Shown here: positions 51,744-63,622 of the stretch, piece after piece
How positions within the stretch are numbered: the first letter of the stretch is position 1
How the letters are laid out: each line of letters opens with the position of its first letter
Assembly: GCF_030247195.1 (NCBI RefSeq)
Contig: NC_080672.1
Coordinates: forward strand, 308,047,115-308,111,114
Reading direction: 5' to 3'
DNA: 64,000 nucleotides
DNA from: Topomyia yanbarensis
Lineage: Eukaryota; Arthropoda; Insecta; Diptera; Culicidae
Program-made: the position numbers and the translations under genes
Notes under the pieces: generated by a model
Databases searched by the model: none
Told to the model about the DNA's origin: nothing
The model's input: only the letters and a program-made list of their open reading frames with translations

Positions 51744-53488
51744 CTGGAAGGAATGGGGAAGTAAGCGAAAAATATGTACGTTAATCTCACGAATCGATTT
51801 TGAAGTAACGGGTAGGGATAGGTGCTTTTGAAACTGACAGTTTCTGATCTAGAGCGCGAACACGAAATTATTGTAACACAACCGACTAAAAGTCTTTTCC
51901 AACTGGACAGAGATTGAATTTTTTTTGACGATTAAGGACGAGCTTATCATTTATAGCCTGTGAATTGCGTAATTATGTGTTTTGTTGTGGCTAAGATGGA
52001 AGAGTGAAAACATGTTTATACCAAAAATTCGAATATTCGGAACATACACATCTTGGTTTGATAAAAATGCTGAAAATTAGCAATCTAACCGTCTCAAGAA
52101 TACTAAAAAGGTTCAACGATGGGATTCGAATTTCTCACATTATTTTTGTGCTTCCAACTCGCATTCATATCAGAATACCATATTTGGCAAACAATTTGTA
52201 CCTGTGGTAAGCGAAGTCATGTTTTCGTCGCAACCATCAATGGTGAAATTTACAAAACTCTCATTTTCCTCAAAGCCACTATTTTTTAATCATTTTTTAT
52301 TCCAACGCAAAATTGTCATTACAAATTGTGCCATATTCGTGGGTTCTGATGATGTTTACTACTAGTTTTACTACTAGAGTCTAAATCGGTGGTGTGTCGT
52401 GGGGTTCAGAGCCTCCTTACTATCTAACTCCGGACAAACCCAGCCTAGAGCCCGTATGGCATCCAGTGGCAGAAGTCAGGAATTGATCCACTGGGTTTCT
52501 GCTCGCATGTCGTAAGACTCTCTTCTTCATTTGATGCAACTTTTAGATTTTTTCGTTGTTTGTGCTAAATTAATAAATTAATTCTTGACATTATTCTTAT
52601 CTATTCGTCATAAACCTGCTAGCTTCTCTTTCTAGTAGTTAGAATAATAACGAAGGACGCGCCTGTGCAATTGCGTCAAACACAATATAATTTTTAGTAC
52701 AGGTAATGCTTATTCTGGGCGACTCAAAATTATTTCATATTCTCGTCACGAAAACAATCGATAGTTTTTTAGTTGTAACCTCAGATTCTTAGTTAATTTT
52801 TTGGTTTTTTTCGTGCTTTTCGTTTTGCTAGTTTATTTTCTGTAAAAATAATATTTCAATAAAGGCGGTGTTCAGCTATTTTCGTCTGCATCCGTTTTTA
52901 TTAGGTGATTCATCAACAGTGTTATCTTTGAAAATAAGCCCTTGATTTTTCCGCTCTTATTTTATTGTAAATAAGTAGTAGCCTTGATTCTATAATTTGC
53001 AAAATTGCACACATTTTGTCGTATGTGATTTTTAATGTTTGTTCATTTAATATCATTGTAAGGGAACAAATATCCGCCGGGTGATGCCAATCAACCTAAC
53101 ATTTTCTTTGTTTGTTTAGTGTTTATTTAACAAACTAGGGAACTAATCCACAGAGCATTAAATGTGCATAGGTAAAACGCATGATCTTGTCTGAGTGGAA
53201 TGATGACTTCAATCATGTATACTGCCCCTCATCGCATATTTGTCCCGTTTTCCATAAGATTACCTATCCTTATGGGACTGATTTTCGACCATAGGCAGTG
53301 TTAGGTCTTAGACATGACAATTCGAGAGAAGGATGGAAAACTAGTTACTAATTTTATTCAGTTACATCAGTACGAAGAACAAATGTTTTATTGTCACATT
53401 CAATGGTTGGGCTTTAGTTCGTTAAATCATGGTAATTACATATTTTCATCTCATTATATTGTATTGAGTATTTTCATATAGTTTTGAG

Positions 53489-53661
53489 CGGGGGTGGGCT
53501 TAGCGTATTGGTAAATCGATTGCCTTGTACGCAGGCACCTGGTTTCGAGTCCCGACCCCGCACATAGGGTTAGAAATTTTTCATAAGAGATTTTTCTAAC
53601 CCGAAGAGGCGAATGACCTTAAGGTCAAAACCTCTATAATCGAAATAAAAATATATATATG
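53489..53661 (+). mobile_element. tRNA-derived SINE (Feilai-like)
   Basis: A-box-like TAGCGTATTGGTA at 53501 and B-box-like GGTTTCGAGTCCC at 53541 form a tRNA-like head. GGGTTAGAAATTTTTC, GAAGAGGCGAATGACCTTAA and an A/T-rich tail follow. GTTTTGAG is repeated at 53481-53488 and 53662-53669. Pol III would transcribe it on the plus strand, antisense to ftz-f1. The name rests on resemblance to the Aedes SINE Feilai. Confidence 0.8.
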
Positions 53662-54002
53662 GTTTTGAGTAGTACATGCACTATATTATTGGTTGCCATG
53701 TAAACCGTATTCCATGAGCACAATATTGTGGGCTGATTTTTGTGTTAAAAGGCGACAAAATCGGTAATCGCCTCTTTATTTTTTGCATCTTCTGTATTTT
53801 CTGGTTTTGGAACATTGTTTAGTAATTTAGTAATTCAGTTTCTCCTGCTTCCATGTCGAAAAAAGTGACCAAAGCAGCGTTCCCTATACTTCATCTTCAT
53901 CCCCTGCATTTTTAGACTTTCTAGTTTATTATACTAAATTAGTAAATTGTCCAATCAACATTTTGCGGTCTCAATTGATTCTGGTTGGTAACGGATTGGC
54001 AG

Positions 54003-55124
54003 TAGGGTTCGCAGTACCGACCCTTTTTGGCGAGAACCGGTACTACGGTACTGAAGCTCTCAGTACCGGTAGTACCGGTAAAGTACCGGTACTCCAGTAT
54101 TTTTTTTCAAATTCGAAAAAAGTGTCAAAGTGAAATTGAATGTTCAAACCGAAAACCTTATTCTCAGATGATTAATTTGTGCTGATCAAAAAAGCATGTT
54201 TATTGTATTTAATTGCTTCGGAATGGCATGACTCATTTCACAGAAGATATTTTTCGTATGCGGCACCTGCTTTTATTTTGAAATCAATACCTGCTACGCG
54301 GTACGACTTTCGTCGACTTCAACAGATGGTATATATAAGAAACCCTATTAACAATAGTAAATCAAAGCGAGAATGGCAGTGAATCCGTGCAGATTGCTCG
54401 CATTTCCTCTCTTGCTTTTCTGTAAATTGGTTTCGACCTTTATGTCGTTTGCCTACTATTCTCTAATGCATACCAAGGATCCTTGCTTTTATGTAAACTA
54501 TGGAGTTTTGCTGAATTTTCCGATCACAAAAAATAACAAATTGCCACATTTGAAGCAGTTCACCAAGTCAAAAATTGTTAGCTTCTAAATCGCTGTTCGT
54601 TCTTTTATAGATAAAGGTTTAAGAGCAAAAACAAATACAGACATGACATAGACCATAGTCTTATTACGCGCCACCCAGTGAATAATGGAAAACAATCGGA
54701 ATGTTGCTAATAAAAAAAAATCATAGAAAAATTTTACGCCTCTAACGCTAGATGTGAATATTTTGAAATTTAGTACAAGATCGTTAAAATTTAATTTCGA
54801 CAAAATAGTGCAGGAATTTAAACAAACCGTTCAGTACAACGGGTAATGTTTAACTTTTAGAACTATTATGATGATGGCCCCACCTGATTTCCCCACAAAT
54901 GTGTTCGCTCAACGATTTATTTAGAAGATATTTAATATAATTAAGTCATCTTGCAGTCATTTTTTAACAGGTCCATTTAGAGAGTCCACATATTTTTCAT
55001 GAAAATATTGTATGGTACCGAAAATACCGGTACTGGCTTTTGTTCAGTACCGGTATTACGGTACCAAAAATGGGTCGGTATTCCCGGGATTTTCGGTACC
55101 GGTATTACCGGTACCACAACCCTA
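54003..55124. mobile_element. hAT-type element, 1122 bp, with ACCGGTA clusters
   Basis: The ends are TAGGGTTCGC and the complement of TAGGGTTGTGG. ATTGGCAG is duplicated exactly at 53995-54002 and 55125-55132. A TAGGG start and an 8-bp duplication are hAT hallmarks. Both ends carry many GGTACCGGTA and TACCGGTACT palindromes. Two short plus frames (54179-54382, 54373-54588) show no transposase motif. Confidence 0.9.
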
Positions 55125-55228
55125 ATTGGCAGGCACAGGTAATAATAACTTTTATAATAAATTAGTAGATTAATTCTGATCATTCTATTTTCTATTCGTG
55201 ATAAACCTACTTGAGAAAAGCAAGTCTC

Positions 55229-55265
55229 TCCCCCCCCCCCCTCTCTCTCTCTCTCTCTCTTTCTC

Positions 55266-55359
<94 letters not shown>
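55229..55359. repeat. (CT)n microsatellite
   Basis: About 130 bp of C-run then CT dinucleotides with one TTTCTCTTC interruption. The Arg/Glu run on the minus strand is a shadow of this. Confidence 0.98.
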
Positions 55360-55544
55360 GTAATTGGGTTTTCAGTTCAGTTAATTTTGCACCGCTCAAA
55401 ATATTTTCATATCCTTGTCGCGAAAATAATCAATATCAGTTGAAGCCATACTTTGGGTTTCACTCTTATTTTTTTATATTAGCATTTATAAATGCTTTTT
55501 ATTTTGCTAGTTTGTTTTCTGTTAAAATGATATTTGGATTAAGT

Positions 55545-56955
55545 ATAATTTTAAATATGGACTCACTGTCCGACATCACGATATTACTAAATCGTAATTT
55601 AAGCACCTAGTGAGTCTCATGGCGACCGGCTGCCCAGAGAACCCTGAAAACTTGAATCGGGCGCAAACTCTAGCATAATATCCAATCAGTATCTTTACTA
55701 ACAATCTCCCTCCTCCCGTGACACTTGCAGAGTGCGCAGTAGTATACACGGCCTCTAGTAAAAGCATGTGTCGGACTAACATTTCTTCCCTTTCCTACTG
55801 CGACCTAGGTTCGGGCCTGTCCGCCGGTATTGATCAATACACACCTGGGGATTACCAGAAGTTGTACATTAAAGGATAGTGTGTTACTTCCAGGCATTAT
55901 CATCTATTCATTCTCGGTGAAACTTCAGCTAGTCTCGATCAACAACGGAATAGCAGCCAGGGGTGGTCGCGCAAGCTCAAACTCAAGCTCAAAAATAATA
56001 TTTGAATTAAGTAGTTTCAAGAAATTTCCGTTTCGCTTGCGTTTCGCGAAGTTTAAGGCACATGAACGAAAATTGTATTGGATTTTCAGGCAGTTTAGAA
56101 ATTATGTGTTATGTATCCACCACATAGAAATGGCTAATGTATTTTGTCCTAAAATTAATGAACATTAATCCGTTATAGCCTTTTAGAAGTGAATATTCTT
56201 CAACTGAAGCCAACTACAATACTTATATCAAACCGATAAAAACAAATAATAATTAGTAATGAGCTTACAATTGAATTTTTGGTACATGTGATAAACTATA
56301 TGGATTAAAAGAATATTTTTAAAGATGATTATTATTTATGGAAAGCTTGATTTATCTAAGGATAGCTTTCCATTTTTAAGCAACTGTAGCTTCAACAGGA
56401 CAAATTTAGCATTTGCCGCCAAGTTTTATGACAAATTGTGCAAGAAAAACGAATATTTTTATTCACATTCTGCAAAATACGAAATCTGCCACTTCGAAAC
56501 ATGAATACATTAAACGTTATAAGAAAATCTTATCACAATGCTGTAGAATTAATCAGTTGTACATTTCTTATATAAGCAACGTTGTGTAGAAATAATCCAA
56601 AATTCAGAATGTATTCCATTTGGATCGACACGGCCCCCTTTTTCCTTCGTTATGGCAAAAAACCGAAAAACAAATCACAAACGGCCGATTGTGATGATCT
56701 TTTGGGATTTTGGTCCTTTCACTTTCTAAAATAAAAAACAAATAGAAAAGTCTATAGGATTTGTATCTAGGTATTTTCGAGCCCTTGTGTACTGAGCCTT
56801 GTGGGAATTTCCATGATCTGCAGCCGAAATGTGTGTATGCCCATCTCCCTAAAGCAGCTTCCAGAACAGTTTCCCGATCAAAATTATTATGACACCAGAC
56901 TCAATGAAAACGATCAGAGAACATCCATCGGCAGAAACTTTTACCCAAACCTTTA
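55545..56955. other. Intron sequence, no gene recognised
   Basis: 55565-55910 is GC-richer (GAGTCTCATGGCGACCGGCT, ATTGATCAATACACACCTGG) and may be an unidentified element. The rest is AT-rich and unique. Confidence 0.4.
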
Positions 56956-56956
56956 T

Positions 56957-57335
56957 TCATAGGAGGACCCGGGGCTATTAGGACCGTGAGGGTAATTCGG
57001 ACCCTCTAGATTTCTCTGAAAATCGTAAGACTTTCTGACTGTTGCACATATTCGTTTAACAACTCTTCTAAAACATTAATTTTGACAGCTGAATCTAATA
57101 CTTTGGTTTTGCTTTAAAGGAGATTTTTTTGTTATCCTCAAAACAAATATCATTACAATGGTAAAACCATGATTAAGCAACAAATAAAAGGCAAAAATAA
57201 CAGCTAAGTGTTTTGGAAAGCTTGAGGCAACTTTTTTATGGAACGATTTTTGTTTGGGTGAAAATAAAGCTATTTTCAAGACGCTCACCACTTTCGTGCG
57301 AAGTGAGCGTACGGGGCTATTCGGACCCCCTATTC
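56957..57335. repeat. Possible MITE with GGGGCTATT ends
   Basis: ATAGGAGGACCCGGGGCTAT on the left and GGGGCTATTCGGACCCCCTA on the right. The outer ATAGG(A/G)GG is inverted but the inner motif is direct, so the boundaries are uncertain. Confidence 0.35.
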
Positions 57336-57678
57336 CATCAACCACCGTTCAGCGGCTTGCGGCCACGCACACGATTGCACACGCCACATCAAAGAAAATA
57401 CATGATGCGCCAATCGGCAGCTGTGACTAACCAGACTGTTTTTATAACACAATTTTTTTTGTTTGTTAAGGGCTTACATACCTTTTTATTTTTCAAAGAA
57501 TCGGTTTTTTGTTATTCTATCGGAAAGTACAACTCCTTGAGAATATTCTCCCAAATTGTTATAAAGATCCGAGCAATAGATCGAAATTTACAGCACTTCG
57601 AAGCGCGCTTCGTCTTCCAAGAGCAGTGGTAACTTGAAATTTTAAACTCGATTATCTCGAAATGTCGTTTTTTCAAAG

Positions 57679-57969
57679 ATGTCTAGCGAATTCAATTCGC
57701 TAATTTGGACGACTGACATGTGCCAAAAAGTCTCCAAAGCAGACGTTACTACTGTAAATGTTTCTGCTCACATATCTAAATGTTGTCAGATTGATTGTCA
57801 AGGTAAATTTGACATAAGTAATCAGACTAGCGTAAGTTCAACTAAAAACGGTTCAGTAAAAAAGCGTCCAACCAGCGAGTCGCAACTCTACACAAACAAG
57901 GTTATAAAGTTTTATGATGACGCCGTAATAATCGAAAGGGATAGTAACCAAAGAGAGGCTCTCCTTTGA
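57679..57969 (+). CDS. Unidentified 96-codon open frame
   Basis: The frame reads MSSEFNSLIWTTDMCQKVSK onward and is rich in Ser, Lys, Thr and Cys, ending RDSNQREALL. It lies between a possible MITE and an AT-rich tract, about 600 bp upstream of a Jockey-type RT fragment. I do not recognise it. It could be leftover mobile-element coding sequence or chance. Confidence 0.2.
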   Translation: MSSEFNSLIWTTDMCQKVSKADVTTVNVSAHISKCCQIDCQGKFDISNQTSVSSTKNGSVKKRPTSESQLYTNKVIKFYDDAVIIERDSNQREALL

Positions 57970-57979
57970 ACCATTCGAT

Positions 57980-58480
57980 ATATTATTGCATTCGTTTTAT
58001 TAATTTCATTTCTTCAGCACATTATTTATTTCATTCATATATTCAATTCATGTAAATTCATTTAATTCAAATTTTTGGATAATTTTTTGACTTAATTCGA
58101 TTTATTCAAATATTTATTGTATTCATTCTATTTATTTTATTCCTATGATTCATGAATTCATTTTATTTTTTTTAGTCTTCTTATTATTTCTATACGTTTT
58201 ATTTATTATTACTTAATTTTACTCGTTTTATTCATTTAATTCATTACTATTTTGTTTTGTTATTTTGTTCAGTTGATTCAATTTATTTATCTTATTAATT
58301 TTATTCGTTTTATAAAAAAAGTTTTTTTATTCATATCACTCATTTCTTATTTATTTAATTCGTTTATCTACTTTTCTCAATTTATTATTTTATATGCTCT
58401 CTTAATTATATTCATTTTGTGCATTTCATCTATTTTCATATTAGTTATTTTCTTTATTTTATTGTTTTGTTAGGTTTTAC
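57980..58480. repeat. AT-rich low-complexity tract
   Basis: Degenerate repeats of TTCATTTATT and TTTAATTCA over about 500 bp. The open frame inside is a hydrophobic artefact of composition. Confidence 0.7.
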
Positions 58481-58589
58481 TTGTCTCTAGTTGTGTACAT
58501 ATTTCGCATAAATTTTGGAGTACACTTCAAAGCAATAATACGCAACGATATGTGTATTTGACTGTAGTAAAAACAGTCTTGCTAAATAA

Positions 58590-59580
58590 ACTTATATACG
58601 CTGATGATCTCAAACTCTTTCTCATTATCCGGTCAACAGAAGTCTGTATCGAACTTCAATGACATCTAGTTGCATTCTGTAACTGTTGTAATCGCAACTT
58701 GTTGGCTCTCTGCGTGTCCAAATGCTCTATAATATCTTTCACACACAAAAAATTCCAATTCTCTGGAGCTACAACCTCGCCGGGCACTCGCTGGAGAGAG
58801 TGTCAGTTATTAGAGACCTTGGTGTACTCCTGGACTCGCAACTGACATCCAGAAACCATTACTCTCATATTATAGCACAGGCAAATAGAAATCTTGGCTT
58901 CGTAATAAGAATCGCCAACGATCCATATTGTTTGCGAGCACTGTATTTTTCACTTGTTCGGTCTCTCCTGGAAGCTTCAGCAGCGTTATGCGAGCATTTG
59001 GACTAAAAGAAATGAAGCAGTGCAAGCAAGATTCATTCACTTTGCTCTTAGAACTTTGTCGTGGCGTAACTCAGCAGAGCTACCCTTTCATATCGATAGC
59101 TGTCATCTGCCGGTATTTGTGGGGAAAATATTGACGGGCCAAATTGATGCCGCAGATATTCTCTCAGAAATCAATGTCAATGTACCCCCCACAAACCTTA
59201 GATCACATAACTTTTTAAGACTCGAATTTCAGCGCATCGAATACGGTCAGAACGAACTCATAAAGACGATATGTAATGCTTTGAATAGGGTGTATGACTA
59301 TTTTAATTTTTCTATCTTTAGTGATGGTTTCAAAAATAGACTTAGGAGATTGACTTAGTTTATAAGATGAAGTAAAAATATTTTTGTAATGTTATTTTCA
59401 TGCCGTATACAATGTAATTTTCTTAATTTGTAAAGTGAGATCATTGTAATCTAGTGAAAAACGTACGAAAAGATGATTGGTTTTACGCGCATTCGTGGTG
59501 TGCTTGGGAAGTGAACCTTGATATGGTCAGATTGTCACCGGTCAGATGAAAAACAAGAAAAAATAAATAAATAAAAAAAT
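58590..59580 (+). pseudogene. Jockey-type LINE, 3' fragment
   Basis: LIYADDLKLF near 58595 is an intact RT active-site motif. TIRDLGVLLDSQLTSRNHYS, IIAQANRNLGFVIRIANDPY and CLRALYFSLVRSLLEASAA follow with frameshifts. VFVGKILTGQIDAADILSEI near 59110 is the usual C-terminal segment, ending RLRRLT and stop near 59358. No RNase H follows, as expected for Jockey. A (TAAA)n-like tail ends near 59580. Confidence 0.85.
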
Positions 59581-59604
59581 AAAATAATTAAGTGTTAAGA
59601 AGTG

Positions 59605-59665
59605 ATATAAGAAATGTCTCATTTCACTGCTATGTGGATTAAATAGGTTTTCCAATTTAAATAGC
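59605..59665. repeat. Family X end fragment
   Basis: AAGAAATGTCTCATTTCACT and GCTATGTGGATTAAATAGG, diverged. Confidence 0.5.
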
Positions 59666-59795
59666 TAATTGAAAATTTTTCATTGTTTTCTTATTTTGAC
59701 AAAATTAGTATATTTTCTTCCACAAGAAATTATTTAGTTAGTGAAATCTTACAATGATGTTCCACTAAATGTAATTGAAATATATGGACAATAGA

Positions 59796-60665
59796 GTCAT
59801 GGTTATATGAAAAAAATAAAATTTGGCTCCGAGTAACTTTTTGGGTCCTATTTGGCTCCCAGAACAACTCTGCAAATTTTTAGCTCGATAGGGAAAACTA
59901 TATTTTTGCGCCCGCATTTTAATGTTTACATGGGATTTCGTATGGGGAAATTGTCTTTTGCAAATAAATTCTTCCAAGAGTCGCCCGTTACCTCCAAAAA
60001 TTAAATAGATGTCTGATTTTTATACGAAATTTGTCAAGGAAACAAAGTCTAGAAGACTGTAAAACGATCTGATGCTTGTGGAAAAAGTTATTAAGCAAAA
60101 ACCGATTGATGCCCTGAAGATTGATGAAAATTTTACTTTTCATAGCATCACTGCTTTTGACGGTCTAATTATATACAAAAATTTTAACTTTGTCTTATTA
60201 TGTACAAAACAAGGCTCAATTTATCCCTCAAAACCTTGCGAAGTGGCCAAATAGTGTAGATAAAGGATTAAGACACATTAAGAGGGGATTGAAATAAAAT
60301 TGCGTATAATTGGACAACCAACAGCAGTGGTGCTAGAAAAAATGAATATTTTGTCAATCGTCAGAGCATCAATCGGTTTCTGCTTAATAACTTTTTTCTC
60401 AAGCGTCATATCGTTTTGTGGTTTTCGAGACTTTGTTTCTTTGTCACATAACGATTTATTTTTAGGAAGTAATTGGCGACTCCTGGGAGAATTATTTTGT
60501 AAAAGTTAATTTTCCCATACAAAATCTCATGTAAACTTTAAACAGTGGGCGCAAAAATATAGTTTCACAAATCGAGCAAAGAATTTGCACAGTTGTTCTA
60601 GGACCCAAAGGGTACATAAAAAGTTACTCGGAGCTGGAATATAATTTTTGTCCCACCCTAATGAC
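59796..60665. mobile_element. 870-bp foldback element
   Basis: Inverted arms of about 250 bp: AATTTGGCTCCGAGTAACTT on the left mirrors AAAGTTACTCGGAGCTGGAA on the right, and GCGCCCGCATTTTAATGTTT mirrors AAACAGTGGGCGC. It is non-coding. Confidence 0.75.
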
Positions 60666-61029
60666 AAGAAACAAAACCATGTTTTTACCCGGCTAAAGTC
60701 CCCACTATACATTATTTTCTGTATGTAGTGAAAATGTAATACCGCCCAGAGCCATCTTAAGACCACTCGGGCCCCTGGGCACAACTGAGTTGAGGGGCCC
60801 CTATAATTGAACAGGCATATGCTGCTGTAGAGTAGGATGATCAAAAAATGATCCCGAGCATCAGGAAGCCATATATGCCACCTTAAGATATATATATATA
60901 ATATATACAATAGGTGGCCTTGTGGATGTCCAGGTACCGTTAAAAAACAGAAGATGATTTTGATAGATCTTAAAAAGATATTAGCATCTCTGACCAATCT
61001 TACCGAAAGTGACAAAGAGCATAACATAC

Positions 61030-61108
61030 TATATGAGGATATGGGAGTTCGAACTCAAGTGAGCTGCGTACAGTGTAATGGACTTACCAGCTGCGCTATT
61101 CCCACCTC
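61030..61108 (-). mobile_element. tRNA-like SINE head, second type
   Basis: On the minus strand, a perfect pol III A box TAGCGCAGCTGG (61098-61087) and a B-box-like GAGTTCGAACTCC (61056-61044) lie 31 bases apart. No tRNA acceptor stem forms, so this is a SINE rather than a tRNA gene. An (AT)n tract lies at about 60887-60905. Confidence 0.55.
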
Positions 61109-61444
61109 ATTCCCATCTTGATAGTTGTAAGACGTTGTTTGGGGTTGAAGAGTGCCTCCGTCAATAATGAGGAATTATTTAGTAAGAAGTCAATTCTACA
61201 ATGTCGACGATTCATTCAATCATTGTCCTGACACTATGACAATGTAAGAAAAATATTTGGCAATATGTCAATAAAATTAAACTTGTTAATAGATGACGAC
61301 TACAAACTTTAAAAAAGCCACACTTTTTTCAATCATAATTCAACTACATTTATAGATGATAATATTGAATATTACAGCCATTGAAATCAATCGATATTAT
61401 GTCGAATCTAAGTGCGCGATTCGAGGTTAATTCTTTTTAGATAT

Positions 61445-62600
61445 GGGTCATTCCACGCGAAGTTATCAAGGCACGTTTAATCGACCATCACGGATTTGAA
61501 CCAAATTCGGAGAAATTGTTCATCTAGGGCCAATATATAAAATCCCAAATTTTTGTGTCAATTGAACCACCCATCGGGTCATGGGAGCACCCCCCGTTTT
61601 GACAAATTGCCAAAACCCTTGATTTTCTTTTGATCACATCTCCGATTCTATTTACTCTAGAATCAAACCGATTCAAGATGGCTTTTGAAGAAAATTGTTC
61701 AAGGAGTCTGAAAAAAATATTAATTTTTGGCGGCGGTGTTGCCAACTATGCGATTTTTTCAATTTGATATTAAAAGTTAATTTTTCTCTCACTGCATATA
61801 TTTTAATTTTGAAAATTCTAATACCATCGTGTTCCTCAGACATTTTTACATAAAAAACACTTATAATCTCAATATAATTTGAGCGGATTCTAAGATACAC
61901 AGTTTTTAACAGAAAAAACCCGCAATTTCCCATATAAAATCGCAAGCGCACAACACTAAAAAACTAACTTGAGTATTCTGAGTTCGAACATAATTTTTCG
62001 TGGAGTAGACGAGAAATTATGAAAAACTACGTTTTTGGTTTGCTTCTAGCCGATCAGGGTCGATTTTTATGACCGTTTGAAGATTTTCTCAATTTTGGCC
62101 ATAAAAAATTGGATGTCTCTATAAGAAAATGCGAGTTTTTCCCTTCAAAACAGTATATCTCAGGATGCGCTCATATTATATTGAGATGATAAGTATTTTT
62201 TATGTAAAATTATCTGAGGAACGCGATGGTATTAGAATGTTTAAAATTAAAATATATGTATTGAGAGAAAATTTAACTTTTAATATTTAACTTAAAAAAT
62301 TGCATAGTTGGCAGCACTGCCGCCAAAAATTAAAATTGTTTCTAGACTCCTTGAACAATTTTCTTTAAAAGCTATCTTGCGGTTTGGTTCTAGAGTAAAT
62401 AGAATCGGAGATGTGATCAAAAGAAAATCAAGGGTTTTGGCAATTTGCCAAAACGGGGGGTGCTCCCATGACGCGAGGGGTGGTTCAATTGACACAAAAA
62501 TTTGGGATTTTATAAATTGGCCCTAGATGAACAATTTCTCCGAATTTGGTTCAAATCCGTGATGGTCGATTAAACGTGCCTTGATCACTTCGCGTGACCC
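61445..62600. mobile_element. 1.16 kb palindromic element, GGGTCATTCCACG family
   Basis: The two halves are long inverted copies (about 520 bp each): AAGGCACGTTTAATCGACCA mirrors TGGTCGATTAAACGTGCCTT, and TTGACAAATTGCCAAAACCC mirrors GGGTTTTGGCAATTTGCC. ATAT adjoins both ends. It is non-coding; frames on both arms are shadows. Confidence 0.85.
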
Positions 62601-63385
62601 ATATTCGTATTTTTCGCTGTAGGATTCTTTAAAATAGTGTCTCTTCATACACAAATTGCCGGTGAGGTAGATTTTTGTTATATATTTAAACAGAAGTTTT
62701 GTGCTTTCTTTTATATGAGAAAGCAGAGGAGGGGCGAAGATAGCAAACAAATACGCATTTTCATATTCAACGAATTAGTATCTCAAAGACGGCGCCGGTA
62801 GTTAAGTGGCAAGTCTAGGGTTTTGATGGTAGAGTCGCCTCTCTGATGTCGGTGGCACTCAGTGCAGAAGGAGACAGAAAGAAAAAAAACAATAATTAGC
62901 CTTTTCAACTTTCGAAATTACTCGAACCTATTAATATGAACAACACAGTTAATTTCAACAATTCACTACCACAACTATTAGCAGTTCATTCATAATCAAC
63001 CACAAATAGAAATGCAACCATCTACCAACGAAGCTCATCAAATACGCAAAGCAAATGCTATATCACTTTGACTGCAAAATTATACAAAATGTAAACCCAA
63101 ACATAAATGAATAAAAATTTAAGTTACAAAAAAAATCATTTTAATACTAGTAATGTAAAACATTCGAAATAGGATACACATCGAATGCACGTGGCCGTAA
63201 GGCACAAATTCTCGACTACTGATTCCTAGTTCTGACGGCCTAAAATATTTTTGATGAGGCTGAGTGTCGTACAAAAATAACATAATTGATTCTGTACCAG
63301 ACTACGACGGCATAGTGGCATAGCGCCTAATCTGGCCGCGAAAGTATCGTGAAATCTCAAGAAGTCCAGGAGGAAAATTAAACGG
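62601..63385. other. No gene recognised
   Basis: Includes a family X end fragment near 62700-62725 and an A-rich stretch 62880-63140. No exon matching the FTZ-F1 DNA-binding domain is present. Confidence 0.4.
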
Positions 63386-63622
63386 GATTTCTAGTTTTAA
63401 GATAGATGAAAAAAAAATCAAACAGTTTATTGTAACCCACTTTTGTATATAGCATTGAATTTCTAGTTCTAGAATTTCTAGTTGTAAAAATTTTCCCTTT
63501 TTGAAAAAAATATTTCAACATTGTATCCTCCTAGTTTTAAGATATCCAACATGTAAAAATAAACGAGTTTGGCACAGCCAAGCTAACGCATTTGTGCCTA
63601 TCAAATAAACGAACTAAGGCGC
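63386..63622 (+). repeat. LINE 3' UTR tail, same family as 36040-41845
   Basis: TCTAGTTTTAAGATAGATGA units, then TTTGGCACAGCCAAGCTAAC and GCATTTGTGCCTATCAAATA ending AAACGAACTAAGG. It is a severely 5'-truncated copy. Confidence 0.75.

Noticed and set aside
54179..54588. Possible transposase in the hAT element.
   Set aside because: Two short overlapping frames with no hAT dimerisation or DDE motif.
55198..55443. Arg/Glu or Leu/Ser dipeptide-rich proteins.
   Set aside because: Translation of a (CT)n microsatellite.
61030..61108. tRNA gene on the minus strand.
   Set aside because: A and B boxes are good but no cloverleaf with a paired acceptor stem and anticodon stem forms; SINE head is the better reading.
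62790..62870. tRNA/SINE-like GGTAGTTAAGTGGCA motif.
   Set aside because: Only an approximate A box; no B box at a suitable distance.
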